From: Prosapia bicincta
Lineage: Eukaryota; Arthropoda; Insecta; Hemiptera; Cercopidae
Assembly: GCA_036971475.1 (NCBI GenBank)
Contig: JBAIZL010000005.1
Span: forward strand, 240,725,823 to 240,789,822
DNA length: 64,000 bases
Direction: 5' to 3'
The notes below the pieces were generated by a model. That model made no database searches. It saw only the letters and a program-made list of their open reading frames with translations, and had not been told where the DNA came from. Positions within the stretch are counted from its first letter, which is position 1; the number at the start of each line of letters is the position of its first letter. The translations under genes were made by a program, and so were the position numbers. Below, one piece after another: positions 43,001-51,221 of the stretch.

Positions 43001-43514
43001 ACATTGTTCCTTTTACGAAGTAATGCCTCTACTGGCAACGTCCCACTATCTCACACCGACAACCAACTGCAGGTAGTGCAGTGCACTATAGCTATTTCGC
43101 GCTCGGTTCATGCTATAGGCCTACATGCCATTACAGATGAAAATTTAAAATGTGAAAAAGTATCTTTACATATTTTCTGAAACAAGTATTTTAAAACAAA
43201 CCAAAAGAATGTGTTTAAACTATCATTAAGACTATATTTTTACCGTTTTTAATAAATAACTTACCATTTCTTAGCCCTTCATCTTTTAATACATCATGGG
43301 AATCATAACTTACACCATGCATCCTAAGTATCTGAACAACTGCATTACTGAAACCACAACGCGGTTCTTCAGGAATACCTTTCATAAAAACGACTACCTT
43401 ATTATTTTTTACTAATTTATTAAAATCAGGTTCATTACTGGTTGAATACCTTGATGACCGAGATACGATTCTACAAATATTCAGGTAACCTCTTCTTCCA
43501 ATATTTAATGCCAT
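30904..43514 (-). CDS. GLRX5: Mitochondrial monothiol glutaredoxin 5
   Basis: Two coding exons, 43514-43265 and 31097-30904, join in phase 1 (donor GTAAGT after 43265, acceptor TTGTAG before 31097) into a 147-residue protein. The N-terminus [20 protein letters not shown] is Arg-rich and lacks acidic residues, as in mitochondrial presequences. The thioredoxin fold follows, with the monothiol active site [13 protein letters not shown] (CGFS), the glutathione-binding segment [15 protein letters not shown], and [15 protein letters not shown]. In the GLRX5 family the CGFS Cys and glutathione bind a [2Fe-2S] cluster and transfer it from the mitochondrial ISC scaffold to acceptors. Length is typical and the frame is intact. 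The 12.2 kb intron is full of transposons. Confidence 0.95.
31560..31790 (+). mobile_element. PLE-3 endonuclease C-terminal fragment
   Basis: ACATTCTTCACACCAACAAA and the following stretch match the C-terminal endonuclease region at 29560-29690 and 30350-30480. It is short, without RT, inside the GLRX5 intron. Confidence 0.6.
31830..32355 (+). pseudogene. Non-LTR retrotransposon ORF2 3' end (RNase H tail and Cys/His motif)
   Basis: [15 protein letters not shown] matches the end of the RNase H domain (ADxLAKxGA). After a frame change the sequence reads [19 protein letters not shown], then [12 protein letters not shown] and [17 protein letters not shown], the remains of the C..C...E..HI...CP motif that ends many arthropod non-LTR ORF2s. 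It terminates in short TAAG repeats. It is more GC-rich than its surroundings, consistent with a relatively recent insertion. Confidence 0.65.
32420..32590 (-). mobile_element. Solo PLE-4 tail
   Basis: The block ACTTGCGACCAGAC, GTTAACTTACACTTGGAGGAAAC, and the flank ATCATGAACAGCAACAAGATTTT match the arms of the PLE-4 palindrome at 45014-46310. No coding part is attached. Confidence 0.7.
32497..32532 (-). ncRNA. Hammerhead ribozyme candidate (PLE-4 solo tail)
   Basis: Minus strand: helix I GAGG, box CTGAAGA (32528-32522), weakened helix II (ATCATAAGAC instead of GTCGTAAGAC), GAAA, CTGTTT, CCTC. Core residues are canonical and helix I is a perfect 4 bp. Confidence 0.58.
33009..33309 (-). repeat. 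3' LTR of the gypsy element
   Basis: Matches 36569-36868 with only a few differences (for example TTACATG/TTACGTG and GACGGGG/GCCGGGG). Low divergence implies recent insertion. Confidence 0.92.
33310..34074 (-). other. Gypsy pol-to-LTR spacer
   Basis: About 760 bp between the pol stop and the 3' LTR. It is mostly AT-rich; a 69-codon minus frame at 33371-33580 ([20 protein letters not shown]) has no recognised similarity. GGTTGAAGTCCTCTTCA occurs twice (33358 and 33442). No envelope-like ORF. Confidence 0.5.
34075..34962 (-). pseudogene. Gypsy integrase region of pol
   Basis: 295 codons. The DDE catalytic triad is complete: Asp in IIHVDTIS, Asp in IISDNGTEF, and Glu in NGLCERFHS with normal spacing. 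A basic C-terminal region follows ([21 protein letters not shown]). The frame is offset from the RT/RNase H frame by an indel near 35019-35046, so the CDID-type zinc-finger Cys pair (CDICQ) lies in the joining stretch just upstream. The start Met is internal, not a real start. Confidence 0.88.
35019..36542 (-). pseudogene. Gypsy RT (C-terminal half) and RNase H of pol
   Basis: 507 codons. It starts at [11 protein letters not shown], within RT, then [10 protein letters not shown] where the second catalytic Asp of the usual YLDD box is Asn. RT thumb follows ([18 protein letters not shown]), then RNase H with [17 protein letters not shown]-type [10 protein letters not shown], and [11 protein letters not shown] spacer of about 180 residues precedes the integrase HHCC region (HVSKTNHRG). 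Upstream of the Met the frame continues PPTFQRI to the LTR junction. The element cannot reverse-transcribe itself. Confidence 0.9.
36569..36868 (-). repeat. 5' LTR of the gypsy element
   Basis: Second LTR copy. It joins directly to RT coding sequence with no primer-binding site or gag leader visible. Confidence 0.92.
37036..37077 (-). ncRNA. Hammerhead-like motif, variant U3-A8 core (family 5, left arm)
   Basis: Minus strand, 42 nt with every part intact: helix I GTGAT with ATCAC (5 bp), box TCGACAA, one T, helix II GGTCA/TGACC with a 2-nt loop, GAAA, GGTGCTTC (2-bp helix III, U16.1, C17). On hammerhead numbering the box is U3 C4 G5 A6 C7 A8 A9. Confidence 0.55.
37308..37349 (+). ncRNA. Hammerhead-like motif, variant U3-A8 core (family 5, right arm)
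   Basis: GTGAT, TCGACAA, T, GATCA/TGACC (one mismatch), GAAA, GGTGCCTC, AACAC (one mismatch in helix I). It is a slightly decayed partner of the left arm. Confidence 0.48.
37735..37854 (-). mobile_element. PLE-1 tail fragment (minus)
   Basis: The reverse complement of the PLE-1 C-terminus and tail (CTTACTCAAGTTTG, TTTCGGGAGATGTGTG, CAGACCGTAACTGATCTCGA). It ends exactly where the hAT element begins at 37855. Confidence 0.75.
37855..38954 (+). mobile_element. hAT element, right end replaced by PLE-1 tail
   Basis: The left terminus CAGGGGCGGCTCG is a typical hAT end. The transposase C-terminal part lies at 38345-39016. No hAT right terminus or 8-bp duplication exists: at GAGATCAG (38950) the sequence passes into a PLE-1 tail. 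Confidence 0.75.
38345..39016 (+). pseudogene. hAT transposase C-terminal fragment fused to PLE-1 tail
   Basis: 223 open codons. Residues 1-200 resemble the C-terminal half of hAT transposases of the ZMYM1-like group: [13 protein letters not shown], then [14 protein letters not shown], and the dimerisation segment [20 protein letters not shown] followed by [16 protein letters not shown]. The last 19 codons ([15 protein letters not shown]) are translated PLE-1 tail, not hAT. The catalytic N-terminal part is missing, so the open frame is a remnant. Confidence 0.75.
38949..39075 (+). mobile_element. PLE-1 tail fragment (plus)
   Basis: Matches copy D from GATCAG through GTCTGAGTTGACAA, ACACATCTCCC and GTAAGTGCTACTATAGGCAAG. 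The hammerhead-like core is decayed (AAAA in place of GAAA). Confidence 0.75.
39110..41150. other. GLRX5 intron DNA, no gene
   Basis: A PLE-3 outer flank copy (CTTGAATTTTGTAGTCC) lies near 39235-39350, and a segment at 40615-40800 (CTTCAAAAAAAAGAAGGAGG) resembles MITE sequence common in arthropods. The rest is AT-rich with nothing supportable. Confidence 0.45.
41153..41425. repeat. PLE-3 tail palindrome with two decayed hammerheads
   Basis: Arms 41153-41258 and 41262-41385 are inverted copies, followed by the outer GGACTACAAAATTCAAG flank. The plus-strand hammerhead (41266-41310) has CTTATGA instead of CTGATGA. The minus-strand one (41210-41255) has TTGATGA and AAAA. Both keep helix I AGACA/TGTCT. 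Confidence 0.75.
41944..42700. mobile_element. Inverted-repeat element (MITE-like)
   Basis: Sequence from 41944 to about 42065 (GAACCCAAATATATAATTTT ... CATAATTTATCATAAGCTTA) recurs inverted from about 42590 to 42700. The interior has no ORF. No clear target duplication was found. Confidence 0.6.
42840..43060 (-). mobile_element. PLE-2 tail fragment
   Basis: GTTGCTCGTTGTAATCATCTT and the block TTAAATGATACTTAACACAG ... ACTTGCAGACACGTTTTGAAAC match the PLE-2 tail at 14627-14720. The hammerhead-like part (42983-43024, minus) keeps TCGTAAA but helix I is degraded. Confidence 0.65.
43265..43514 (-). other. GLRX5: GLRX5 coding exon 1
   Basis: ATG at 43514 is the only start ahead of the presequence. 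The exon encodes 83 residues plus one base and ends ...GLRN plus G before GTAAGT. It includes the CGFS motif. Confidence 0.95.
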
Positions 43515-44071
43515 TGGATTTAGTATTGTTTTAATCAGTGAAGAGACAATTTCCTTTTCCAGATACCACGCACATAAGAAAGCTTAGGTTAACTAAAATT
43601 TTGGTTAAAATATTTTAATTTTAAATTCCTAGAGTTAATCAACAGAAACAATGTCCAAACTTTAAACACAACGTTTTTGAAAACTATTGAAAGTTATTTT
43701 AAACACAAATATCAGAACATGAAGTTTCATCAGCTGTTTTCAAATAACTTACGTAATTACAGTCACAGCCTACTTAATATATTCGAATCACAGTAGTTTA
43801 AAATGAATATCTATACATTTTTGGGGTAATTATAGAGAAACCAGGCTCCAATGCTAGAAGATCAAAATTGTTATACGGCGATGCAGAAAGACCTGAAAAT
43901 CTCATTGCAGCGGACACTTTTTGTCGCTTTTGTCTTGAAAATTTTTAATTTTTGAAAAACATAACCTAACAAAAATACATGTAAAACCTATTACAACACT
44001 GTTCTTACAATATAAACTACCATAATGAAGACGCTCAATATTATTGTGCAATATGTTGACGGGGACCCATA
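43515..44071. other. GLRX5 upstream region
   Basis: Presumed 5' UTR and promoter of GLRX5. I cannot identify a start site or core element; no ORF. Confidence 0.35.
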
Positions 44072-44721
44072 GGCTGTTTTCCCACTAGCCGACATCACAC
44101 CGACCCGATATCAGATACAGAAAGGCTTAACGATCGATAAAGTTCGGTATATAGAAACCGAGCACATTTTACACTTTATTTGTCAAATTACTTTCAGATG
44201 AGAAAGTCTTTTAATTTTTTTAGAATGAGTAAAGTTACATTTGATTATAAAGCAGTGAACTTGCTTGATAATGATATATCATTATCTTTCTTGCCATTTC
44301 TTCAAGAGTGAAGACACCAGGTTTCGAATGACAATAACGACTGACGAAATTCAGAAAAAATAAGGTAAGTGGATTGTAAATAATAGTTCAACATTTGATT
44401 TGATTAAATGATCAATATACTAGTATTGTTTATTATATTGCTACATTACATTCCCATGAGAATGGTAATATTTGAGAAGTATGATCTTAGACCTCAATGT
44501 GCTTAGGTGTGATAAATGAAAAGCACATTCGGATACAAACTTTTATTCATGCGGGATCAGAGCATTTCAACTATAAAAATTTGTCATGTAAAGTGTGGAC
44601 ATGTACAGGCTTAGGCCTTTTGATTTCAGACAAAATTTCCTATTCTAAGAAATTAGGTTTCTGTGTTCTACAGTTTTTCCCAGGAGTTCGGTTTACTTTT
44701 TTATTTTGGTTGTATGATACA

Positions 44722-44935
44722 TTAGCACATATTACTACTTGTTGGAAGAACCAAATCAACATTTAACTCTGTTTGTGAAGGAGATGGAGATTGAATGTAT
44801 ATATCAGTAGTATCATCGCTTAAATCTTCTAGTTCCACATCCTGAGTCAAGTTGCTTTTATCTTTTTGGGCCGATTTTAGTAGAAATTGCAAGTGTTCGG
44901 CGTACATATAACTCTTTTTTGCCACTTATCCGCTT
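44722..44935 (-). pseudogene. Harbinger MADF/Myb-like protein C-terminal fragment
   Basis: A 67-codon frame starting KKSYMYAEHLQFLLKS, similar to the (P)Y.YAEQL.FLL segment with acidic tail found after the MADF domain of Harbinger-associated DNA-binding proteins. The MADF domain itself would lie upstream, past 44935, where only decayed sequence remains. Confidence 0.5.
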
Positions 44936-45093
44936 TTTGTTTTTTTGTGATCATAGGAAAGCATTTCTTATGTTTTCCGATTTCTTCATTATAACATTGC
45001 CTGAAACAAGAATCATTTACAAATTACTCTTTTGCTATTACTTGCGACCAGACATTTGTTAACTAAAAGTTGTTAATTGTTAACTTACACTTG

Positions 45094-45129
45094 GAGGAAA
45101 CGTTTTCGTCTTACGACTTCTTCAGCCTC
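45094..45129 (-). ncRNA. Type I hammerhead ribozyme candidate (PLE-4, left arm)
   Basis: Minus strand: helix I GAGG, CTGAAGA, one A, helix II GTC-GTAA-GAC, GAAA, ACGTTT (mini helix III, H17 = U), CCTC. Every core nucleotide is canonical. Confidence 0.75.
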
Positions 45130-45299
45130 GTATTTTTGCCGCTAGGAATGCTGCTGTTGTGCTTCCTCGGTACCATTTTTTTGAAAGTTAGAAGTGATGT
45201 GATCAAAAAGTATGTGTGATTTGTGCCTTGTTTGTTCATTTAAGATGTCATTTTTATGTGTGTTGCTATGTCTATATATTTCAAACTGTTCTAGCGTGT

Positions 45300-45707
45300 T
45301 TAATTTATGGCCTTTGTTGTGTCCATGAGGTTATTTGCGAAGGTGGATTCAATAGTAGTGTGCAGTGCCCTTTTGTGTTCTTTATATCTTTCGGCGAAAG
45401 ATCTGTCTGTTTGTCCAATATAGAACTCATTGCAGTTGTTGCATTTTAGTTTGTATACTCCTGGGTTATTGTATGTGTTGGTATTGTTTTTAAAGCTGTG
45501 TCTGATAGCCGTTTGGCTTTTATTTGTTGTTCTGTAAGCTACATTGTATCCTGCTTTTTTGAATTGGTGCTTTATCTTATTTGTGAGTTTGTTTATGTAT
45601 GTGAGGGTGATTAATTTGTTTGTGTTTGTGTTTTTGTTGAGTATTTTTCTGTGTAGTTTGTCTATTAAATAATTGTCATATCCACAGACAAATATTTGAA
45701 GATACAA
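45300..45707 (-). pseudogene. PLE-4 GIY-YIG endonuclease (left arm)
   Basis: 135 codons: GVYKLKCNNCNEFYIGQTDR, then SFAERYKEHKRAL and STFANNLMDT. GIY-YIG, the Cys-x2-Cys pair, Arg and Glu-His positions are present. Only the endonuclease and a short linker exist; there is no RT. The Met start is arbitrary. Confidence 0.8.
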
Positions 45708-45759
45708 TGTAGCTTACAGAACAACAAATAAAAGCCAAACGGCTATCAGACACAGCATT

Positions 45760-46072
45760 AAAAACAATACCAACACATACAATAACCCAGGGGTATACAA
45801 ACTAAAATGCAACAACTGCAATAAGTTCTATATTGGACAAACAGGCAGATCTTTCGCCGAAAGATATAAAGAACACAAAAGGGCACTGCACACTACTATT
45901 GAATCCACCTTCGCAAATCACCTCATGGACACTAAACACTCATGGAAAAGTATGGAAAATAACATGAGCATCCTCCACACATGCATCAAAGGCCATAAAT
46001 TAAACACACTAGAACAGTTTGAAAGATATAGACATAGCAACACACATAAAAATGACATCTTAAATGAATAAA
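45760..46072 (+). pseudogene. PLE-4 GIY-YIG endonuclease (right arm)
   Basis: The mirror copy encodes GVYKLKCNNCNKFYIGQTGR, FAERYKEHKRALH and FANHLMDTKHSW on the plus strand and retains more of the C-terminus (LEQFERYRHSNTHKN). Confidence 0.78.
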
Positions 46073-46173
46073 CAAGGCACAAATCACACATACTTTTTGA
46101 TCACATCACTTTTAACTTTCAAAAAAATGGTACCGAGGAAGCACAACAGCAGCATTCCTAGCGGCAAAAATAC

Positions 46174-46209
46174 GAGGCTGAAGAAGTCGTAAGACGAAAA
46201 CGTTTCCTC
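46174..46209 (+). ncRNA. Type I hammerhead ribozyme candidate (PLE-4, right arm)
   Basis: GAGG (46174-46177), CTGAAGA (46178-46184), A, GTC-GTAA-GAC (46186-46195), GAAA (46196-46199), ACGTTT (46200-46205), CCTC (46206-46209). GTAAG follows at 46215. Identical to the left arm. Confidence 0.76.
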
Positions 46210-46684
46210 CAAGAGTAAGTTAACAATTAACAGCTTTTAGTTAACAAATGTCTGGTCGCAAGTAATAGCAAAAGTGTAATTTGTAATTTACAACCAGCTT
46301 GTCATGAACAGCAACAAGATTTCGATAAGAATCATTTTGTAACAGTTCTGGCTGTATAAACCGTTATTTACTACCATTCTTTACAGGTAGAAAGCATCAA
46401 AAAAATCTTATGTATTCATGGGAGCAACCTATGTGTATCCCAATATATCTGTGTGTATGTGTTTATGGTTTTACAAACCTGTATTATAGTTATATTTATT
46501 GTTACAGGTATCTGACATCAAGGAAACACATTGACCACTCATTCCGAATTTGTATTTCTACATTAAGCAATATCATTCAAATTGTATGAGGTAAAATTTG
46601 GGATGTATTTTGAGCTGAATATCTCAAAGTAATGAAACGGCAAGACTGGGAAGAGTTTGCAGATCAGTTTAAAAGAAGGGCACA

Positions 46685-47130
46685 TTTTCCATGTGTTTGG
46701 GTGTGATAGATGGAAAGCACATTCTGATACAAAATTTTCCTCATGCTGGATCAATGCATTTCAAATATAAACATTTTTATTTTGTAGTGCTGTTGGCAAT
46801 TATAGATGCCAATTACAAATTAGAGTATATTGACATTGAGGCCAATGGTAAAGATTGTGATTCCTCCATTCTTCAGTGTAGAGAAATTTGGAGAAGGTAG
46901 ACTCTGGGAAAATTAGACATTCCTCAGTCAAAGAGTCTTCCCCCTAAAGGTATAAAAGTACCATTTTTTTATATTGGTGACAATGCGTTTGTTATTCACA
47001 AACACACCTTGAAGGAGTTTTCTAATAACAATATGAGGGTTAAGCAATGTGTTTTCAATTACAGATTACACCGAGGCCCCGGGTATGTTGGGTGTGCATT
47101 TCGCATGCTCAGCAATAAATGGTAAATTTT
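46685..47130 (+). pseudogene. PIF/Harbinger DDE nuclease
   Basis: The conserved order is clear: CLGVIDGKHILIQNFPHAGS (first Asp), VVLLAIIDANYKLEYIDIEA, GDNAFVIHKH (second Asp), and FNYRLHRGPGYVGCAFRMLS. The last block is normally VENAFG: the catalytic Glu is Gly here, and a stop interrupts near 46900. The product would be inactive. Confidence 0.72.
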
Positions 47131-47741
47131 CCATAAACCTTTAAATGTTTCTAAAAAGTTTTTAAAAAATAATGTCAAAGCTTGTCTGGTTTTACACAAT
47201 ATAGACTGATTGAGAGACGTGGAAGAACAAGATGATGAAATGATAGTTACAGGATATCAATTAGGATAGCAGGTAACACTGTCTTTGTAAAAATAATCTC
47301 ACACGAGACACCGCAGGTTTAACGCACTCAAGCCACTAGCATACTGGAACAATATCGGACTGACAGTGTGGGGCAGGTGGTGCCCGCCAACACCGACATA
47401 TCGTCTAGTCTGAAAGTGCTCCGTTATATTACATGCTATGTTTCATCCAATGTTGTCGGGCCAACATCGTGCCGATATCGTGTCAGCTAGTGTGGAAATG
47501 GCCATGAATGTTTAATATTATTGCACAATAATTGAGTTTCTGCAATAAATTGAATCGTTTGGATACGATATTGATGGTTGTGTAATATTGTAAGTCTCCG
47601 CTGGTATTTTAAGAGTAACGTCAAACTGTGTTATGTATTAATTGCTGTAGGCCAAATAAGGGAGAAAAAGAAGGCACGGAAGAAATGGGCAAAACAACAA
47701 TAGGTTATTGATAGTGGTACACTCATAAAAAATTACCTAAT

Positions 47742-47915
47742 GAATTACACTTTTGGTATCACTTGGCAAAATACCACAACTTACTGATATTTTTTAATAA
47801 ATGCATTTCACACTAGATCAGTGCATTGTTCAATGCTCTCGAAACCCGTCTGCTGAATAATAAATATCAGTAAGTAGTGGTTTTTTGCCAAGTGGTGCCA
47901 AAAGTGTAATATATA
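47742..47915. repeat. Palindromic element of PLE-4-like type
   Basis: TACACTTTTGGTATCACTTGG and following bases (47747-47800) recur inverted at 47862-47910. The loop contains CAATGCTCTCGAAACCCGTC, reminiscent of a hammerhead 3' half, but no box is present. Confidence 0.55.
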
Positions 47916-48237
47916 AAAAAACATCAATATTTACGACACAAAAACTGCAATTTTGCCAAATGAAGTGAGAATGTGTAAACCAAATGATTTTAGCAATTTT
48001 TTATGCGTGAATGTTGACTTATTCGTGAACTCCTCAAATCGAGAAACAGGACACCATTGTGCAAAAGGCTATTCCTGTAAGTCAATGTTTATCTATAACA
48101 TTATGCTATCTTGCAACTGGGAATACTTTTGAGGACCTGAAGTTTTAACTGCCGTTTCACCTTAACCAATGTCACATTGTTACGGAAACTTGCACTGCCT
48201 TTTGCCGATAACCTTTTATACGCGATTACCATAGTCT

Positions 48238-48450
48238 CTACCCTTTACGCTCCACAGGGCCGGAAGTCAATTGCATTAACTGTAGCATATCTATTCTGGT
48301 GTTTACGCTAGTCCCTATATTCGTCTCTGTCCCCACACCCAATTTTTGTTCATCTACTGGCGAATTTGTCCCTACATCCTCTATCTCTTTCACTAAGTCT
48401 ACTGTGTTCCTTGTCTGCCCTAATTGTTTGATTTGGTTACTATCCTCCAT
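48238..48450 (-). other. Small open frame, unknown
   Basis: 70 codons starting MEDSNQIKQLGQTRNTVDLV, polar and Thr/Gly-rich. It lies downstream, on the same strand, of a primer-binding-site-like TGGCGCCCAACC at 48898-48887, so it might be the start of a decayed LTR-element gag; nothing else supports that. Confidence 0.22.
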
Positions 48451-48699
48451 TTTATCAATTTTTCTAAATTTCTCCTACTTGGAATACAGTTACCAACTGG
48501 CCCTTTTACAATCTGATTCATATACCTACTTATTTTCTATGATTTAAAGTCCCTTCCTTACTAATATTCACTACAGTCTTATTTACCTCCACAGTCTTTT
48601 TTATTAAATTACCTTAATTAATACTCTTACTTAAGCCAACAGATTGATAATTTTGTATAATAATTTATGCCTATTTGTTGATTCCATCTTCACATGAGC

Positions 48700-48845
48700 C
48701 ACTAGTAATCACTAAACACTTTTTAAATGTTTTAAACTTTTCTATAGTAGCACTTATATGCTTGTTGTAGTAAGTGCTACTATAGGCAAGTTCAAAACAT
48801 TTAAAAAGTGTTTAGTAATAATTTAGGATTAACTTTTTAAATTTA
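48700..48845. repeat. PLE-1 tail palindrome (minimal)
   Basis: AAACACTTTTTAAATG ... TATAGTAGCACTTA is followed, after TATGCTTGTTGTAG, by TAAGTGCTACTATAGGC ... TTTAAAAAGTGTTTAG. Only the terminal 40-50 bp of the PLE-1 tail remain in each arm; the hammerhead-like part is lost. Confidence 0.7.
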
Positions 48846-48849
48846 TTTA

Positions 48850-50700
48850 TTTATATTCACTACGTTCTATTCAACACTGGCTTACTGGTTGGGCGCCAAA
48901 TTATATAACTTAAGTTATTTAAAATATAACTTTTCCTATAGGATATATTTTAAATTACCATAACACTCTTTTGCCTCACCTTCAGGTTTCTAATTAACTA
49001 ACACCAATATCAATTTTAACATAACTTGCATTTATTCTTGACACTTAATTAATACACATTTTAACCATTTACCTTAATACTATTTGTGACAAGATTGATT
49101 CCTTAACTAATATTACAATTACAAAAAAAAAACAAAAGGTGGACTCTTGAGGCTTAGGTTATTACAATAAAGTTAATAATGACAGTGTTAATTTCTCTTT
49201 CTCTGGGGTCGTTATTATGGATCTTTTTATAAATTAGAACTGGTGAAAAAACTAGATTATTATTTTATACTAAAGAATTTAAAGTTGTTCTGAATTTACA
49301 GTTTTTAAAGTTCTGTTGGCTAATTTTAATGAAAAAAAAAGAAAGTACTTATTGTTTGTTGAATCCTTGGATCGACCGTTGATACTGCTTCGATGCACTT
49401 TCACATAACTAACTTATTTTTCTTAATTCTTTCTTAAATTATTTATGACGCATGTTTTAAATTATACAAATACAAAAATTTACTTACATTTCCCTTAATT
49501 TTATTAACAAATTTTACCCCTTATTAACATTACTGACATTTGATCCCCCCCCCCCCCAATACATCTGCCCTCTTCTGAAGTTCCTCCAAGACTCCCTGAT
49601 CACTTCTTTTTTTCAACCTCACGCCATCTCTTCCCCCTTACTTATTTTAGTTAATTTTGTTATCCCAAAACCCTCTACAAAGAGCTTCCCTTAACGGTAA
49701 ATTGTTATAACCCAGGTGTTGAGAACGGCTAGATCAAGGAACAGCTGGCATTGAGGTTACATGCTACACATCAGAGTTTGACCTAGATTAATTTCTAGTT
49801 TATTTTTCCTTGTTCCTTCCCGCAGTTCTACTAGCCATTTTGCCTTTCTAACGCATACACGCTTTACCTCTGTTTGTGACCACTCAGTTAACCTCGGTGA
49901 ACCCCTTAAATACTCAAATATTCGCTATAATTAACTATAATTAATCGTGTAACAAGTGCCTAGTGTTCTAAAGTGTTTTTAATCGCACTTTGACTTTATA
50001 TAAGTGTGTTAAGTAACCTCTCATGAGTTACAGTATGCTGTATATTATTGTGCAATCACCCGCTTTAGTGTACAGTGCTTTCGGTTAATGAACAATCATT
50101 CCAGGACTTTTCTTCAACTACAGTGTAAGCTAGTTGACAAGTGAACTTTGGTTTTATCCTTGGTGACTTTATATGAGATTGTTTATAGGTGAACTTTATG
50201 TATAATATTGAGTGCACTCATTTAATGATTTTGTGTGATCAGCTTATCATAATTAACGTTAAGTGTTACAGATACATTTCAATTACCCCTCTGAAGTGAG
50301 AACACGTATCGCTGCCGCTCTTAAGTAAGCAGTAGCGAATAAAAACTATATTTTGGAAGCTAAATGTTTTTTGAATCCTAGTTTAAGATAATTTCATATA
50401 ATTCATCTCCTTTTCGGTCACAGTGCCGATGGTCCTCCGGTAGAGATTACTAATTATCATCCGCAATTAATTGACTTAAATTTAATTTGGTTACAAATCC
50501 AACACCAGATAATTTTGGAAAGTCCTATCTTAAAATAGTTGAACCCTTCATTTGTTAAAGATTCATCAGCCCCTTTATGACTTTACTGGAATTAGAACAA
50601 TGGTCATGTCCTTTGCCCATAATTTTAGGAAATATTCTGGTCGATTTGGCTTAATATTTCTTCCATCTATTTTTCTTTTTGGATATAAGCTGAATTTATT
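48850..50700. other. AT-rich DNA, possible LTR-element remnant
   Basis: The reverse strand reads TGGCGCCCAACC at 48898-48887, the sequence of a common retrotransposon primer-binding site, preceded on that strand by TTATATAATT. I could not find a paired LTR or pol. A poly-C run lies at 49546-49558. No host exon seen. Confidence 0.3.
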
Positions 50701-50713
50701 CTTTAGCCTCAAA

Positions 50714-50762
50714 CGTTATGTTATAATATATGTCATCATTATGACGATATAACATAACATTT
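50714..50762. repeat. Short hairpin
   Basis: GTTATGTTATAATATATGTC and its near reverse complement GACGATATAACATAAC form an imperfect palindrome just upstream of the PLE fragment. Confidence 0.6.
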
Positions 50763-50764
50763 AT

Positions 50765-51221
50765 GTTATCAGAGACAACATAAACTTTCACAATCACACA
50801 TCCATAGACAATAACATAGACCTCATTCACAAAATTCAAGACATCCCCATACCACACAACTCCACCATTCTCTCATTCCACATAAAAAACCTATACACTA
50901 ATGTGCCAATAGAACAAACACTCCGCATATTACAAAATATGCTCACAACACTCCACATAAACTCACATATGAAATCATCACACTCACCAAACTCATTACA
51001 TCACAAAATTATTTCACATACCAACAAAAATTCTACACACAAAAAGATGGCCTCCCTATAGGTTCCCCCATCTCAGGCATCCTAGCAGAAATATTCCTAC
51101 ACCACATCAAACAATATATTCTACAGAACAATAACTACACACATAAAATAAATTATTACCATAGAAATGTAGACGATATTTTAATATTGTACAACGGCAA
51201 ATCAAACAACTACACATTCAC
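50765..51221 (+). mobile_element. PLE reverse transcriptase fragment
   Basis: Broken frames encode LSFHIKNLYTNVPIEQTL, KDGLPIGSPISGILAEIFLH and RNVDDILILYNGKS, the RT core of a PLE, with the YVDD box altered to NVDD. It stops abruptly at the truncated mariner. The endonuclease is absent. Confidence 0.8.

Larger units (their letters stand above)
45014..46310. mobile_element. PLE-4 inverted pair (1.3 kb palindrome)
   Basis: Two PLE-4 3' parts lie head to head: 45014-45700 is nearly the reverse complement of 45705-46295. Each arm holds a GIY-YIG endonuclease and a tail with an intact hammerhead. The central 10 bp is the only spacer. Outer flanks include CTTGTCATGAACAGCAACAAG as at 10330 and 32570. 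Confidence 0.85.
44072..47503 (+). mobile_element. PIF/Harbinger transposon split by a PLE-4 palindrome
   Basis: The left end GGCTGTTTTCCCACTAGCCG and the reversed right end GGCCATTTCCACACTAGCTG are imperfect terminal inverted repeats. A DNA-binding-type ORF (minus, 44722-44935) and a DDE nuclease (plus, about 46685-47130) are both present, the usual two-gene arrangement. A partial duplicate of the nuclease start lies at 44497-44600. The 1.3 kb PLE-4 palindrome (45014-46310) sits in the middle. Frames are broken. Confidence 0.72.

Noticed and set aside
47820..47880. CGAAACCCGTC in the loop of the 47.8 kb palindrome
   Set aside because: Only the 3' half of a hammerhead is seen; there is no box upstream of the hairpin.
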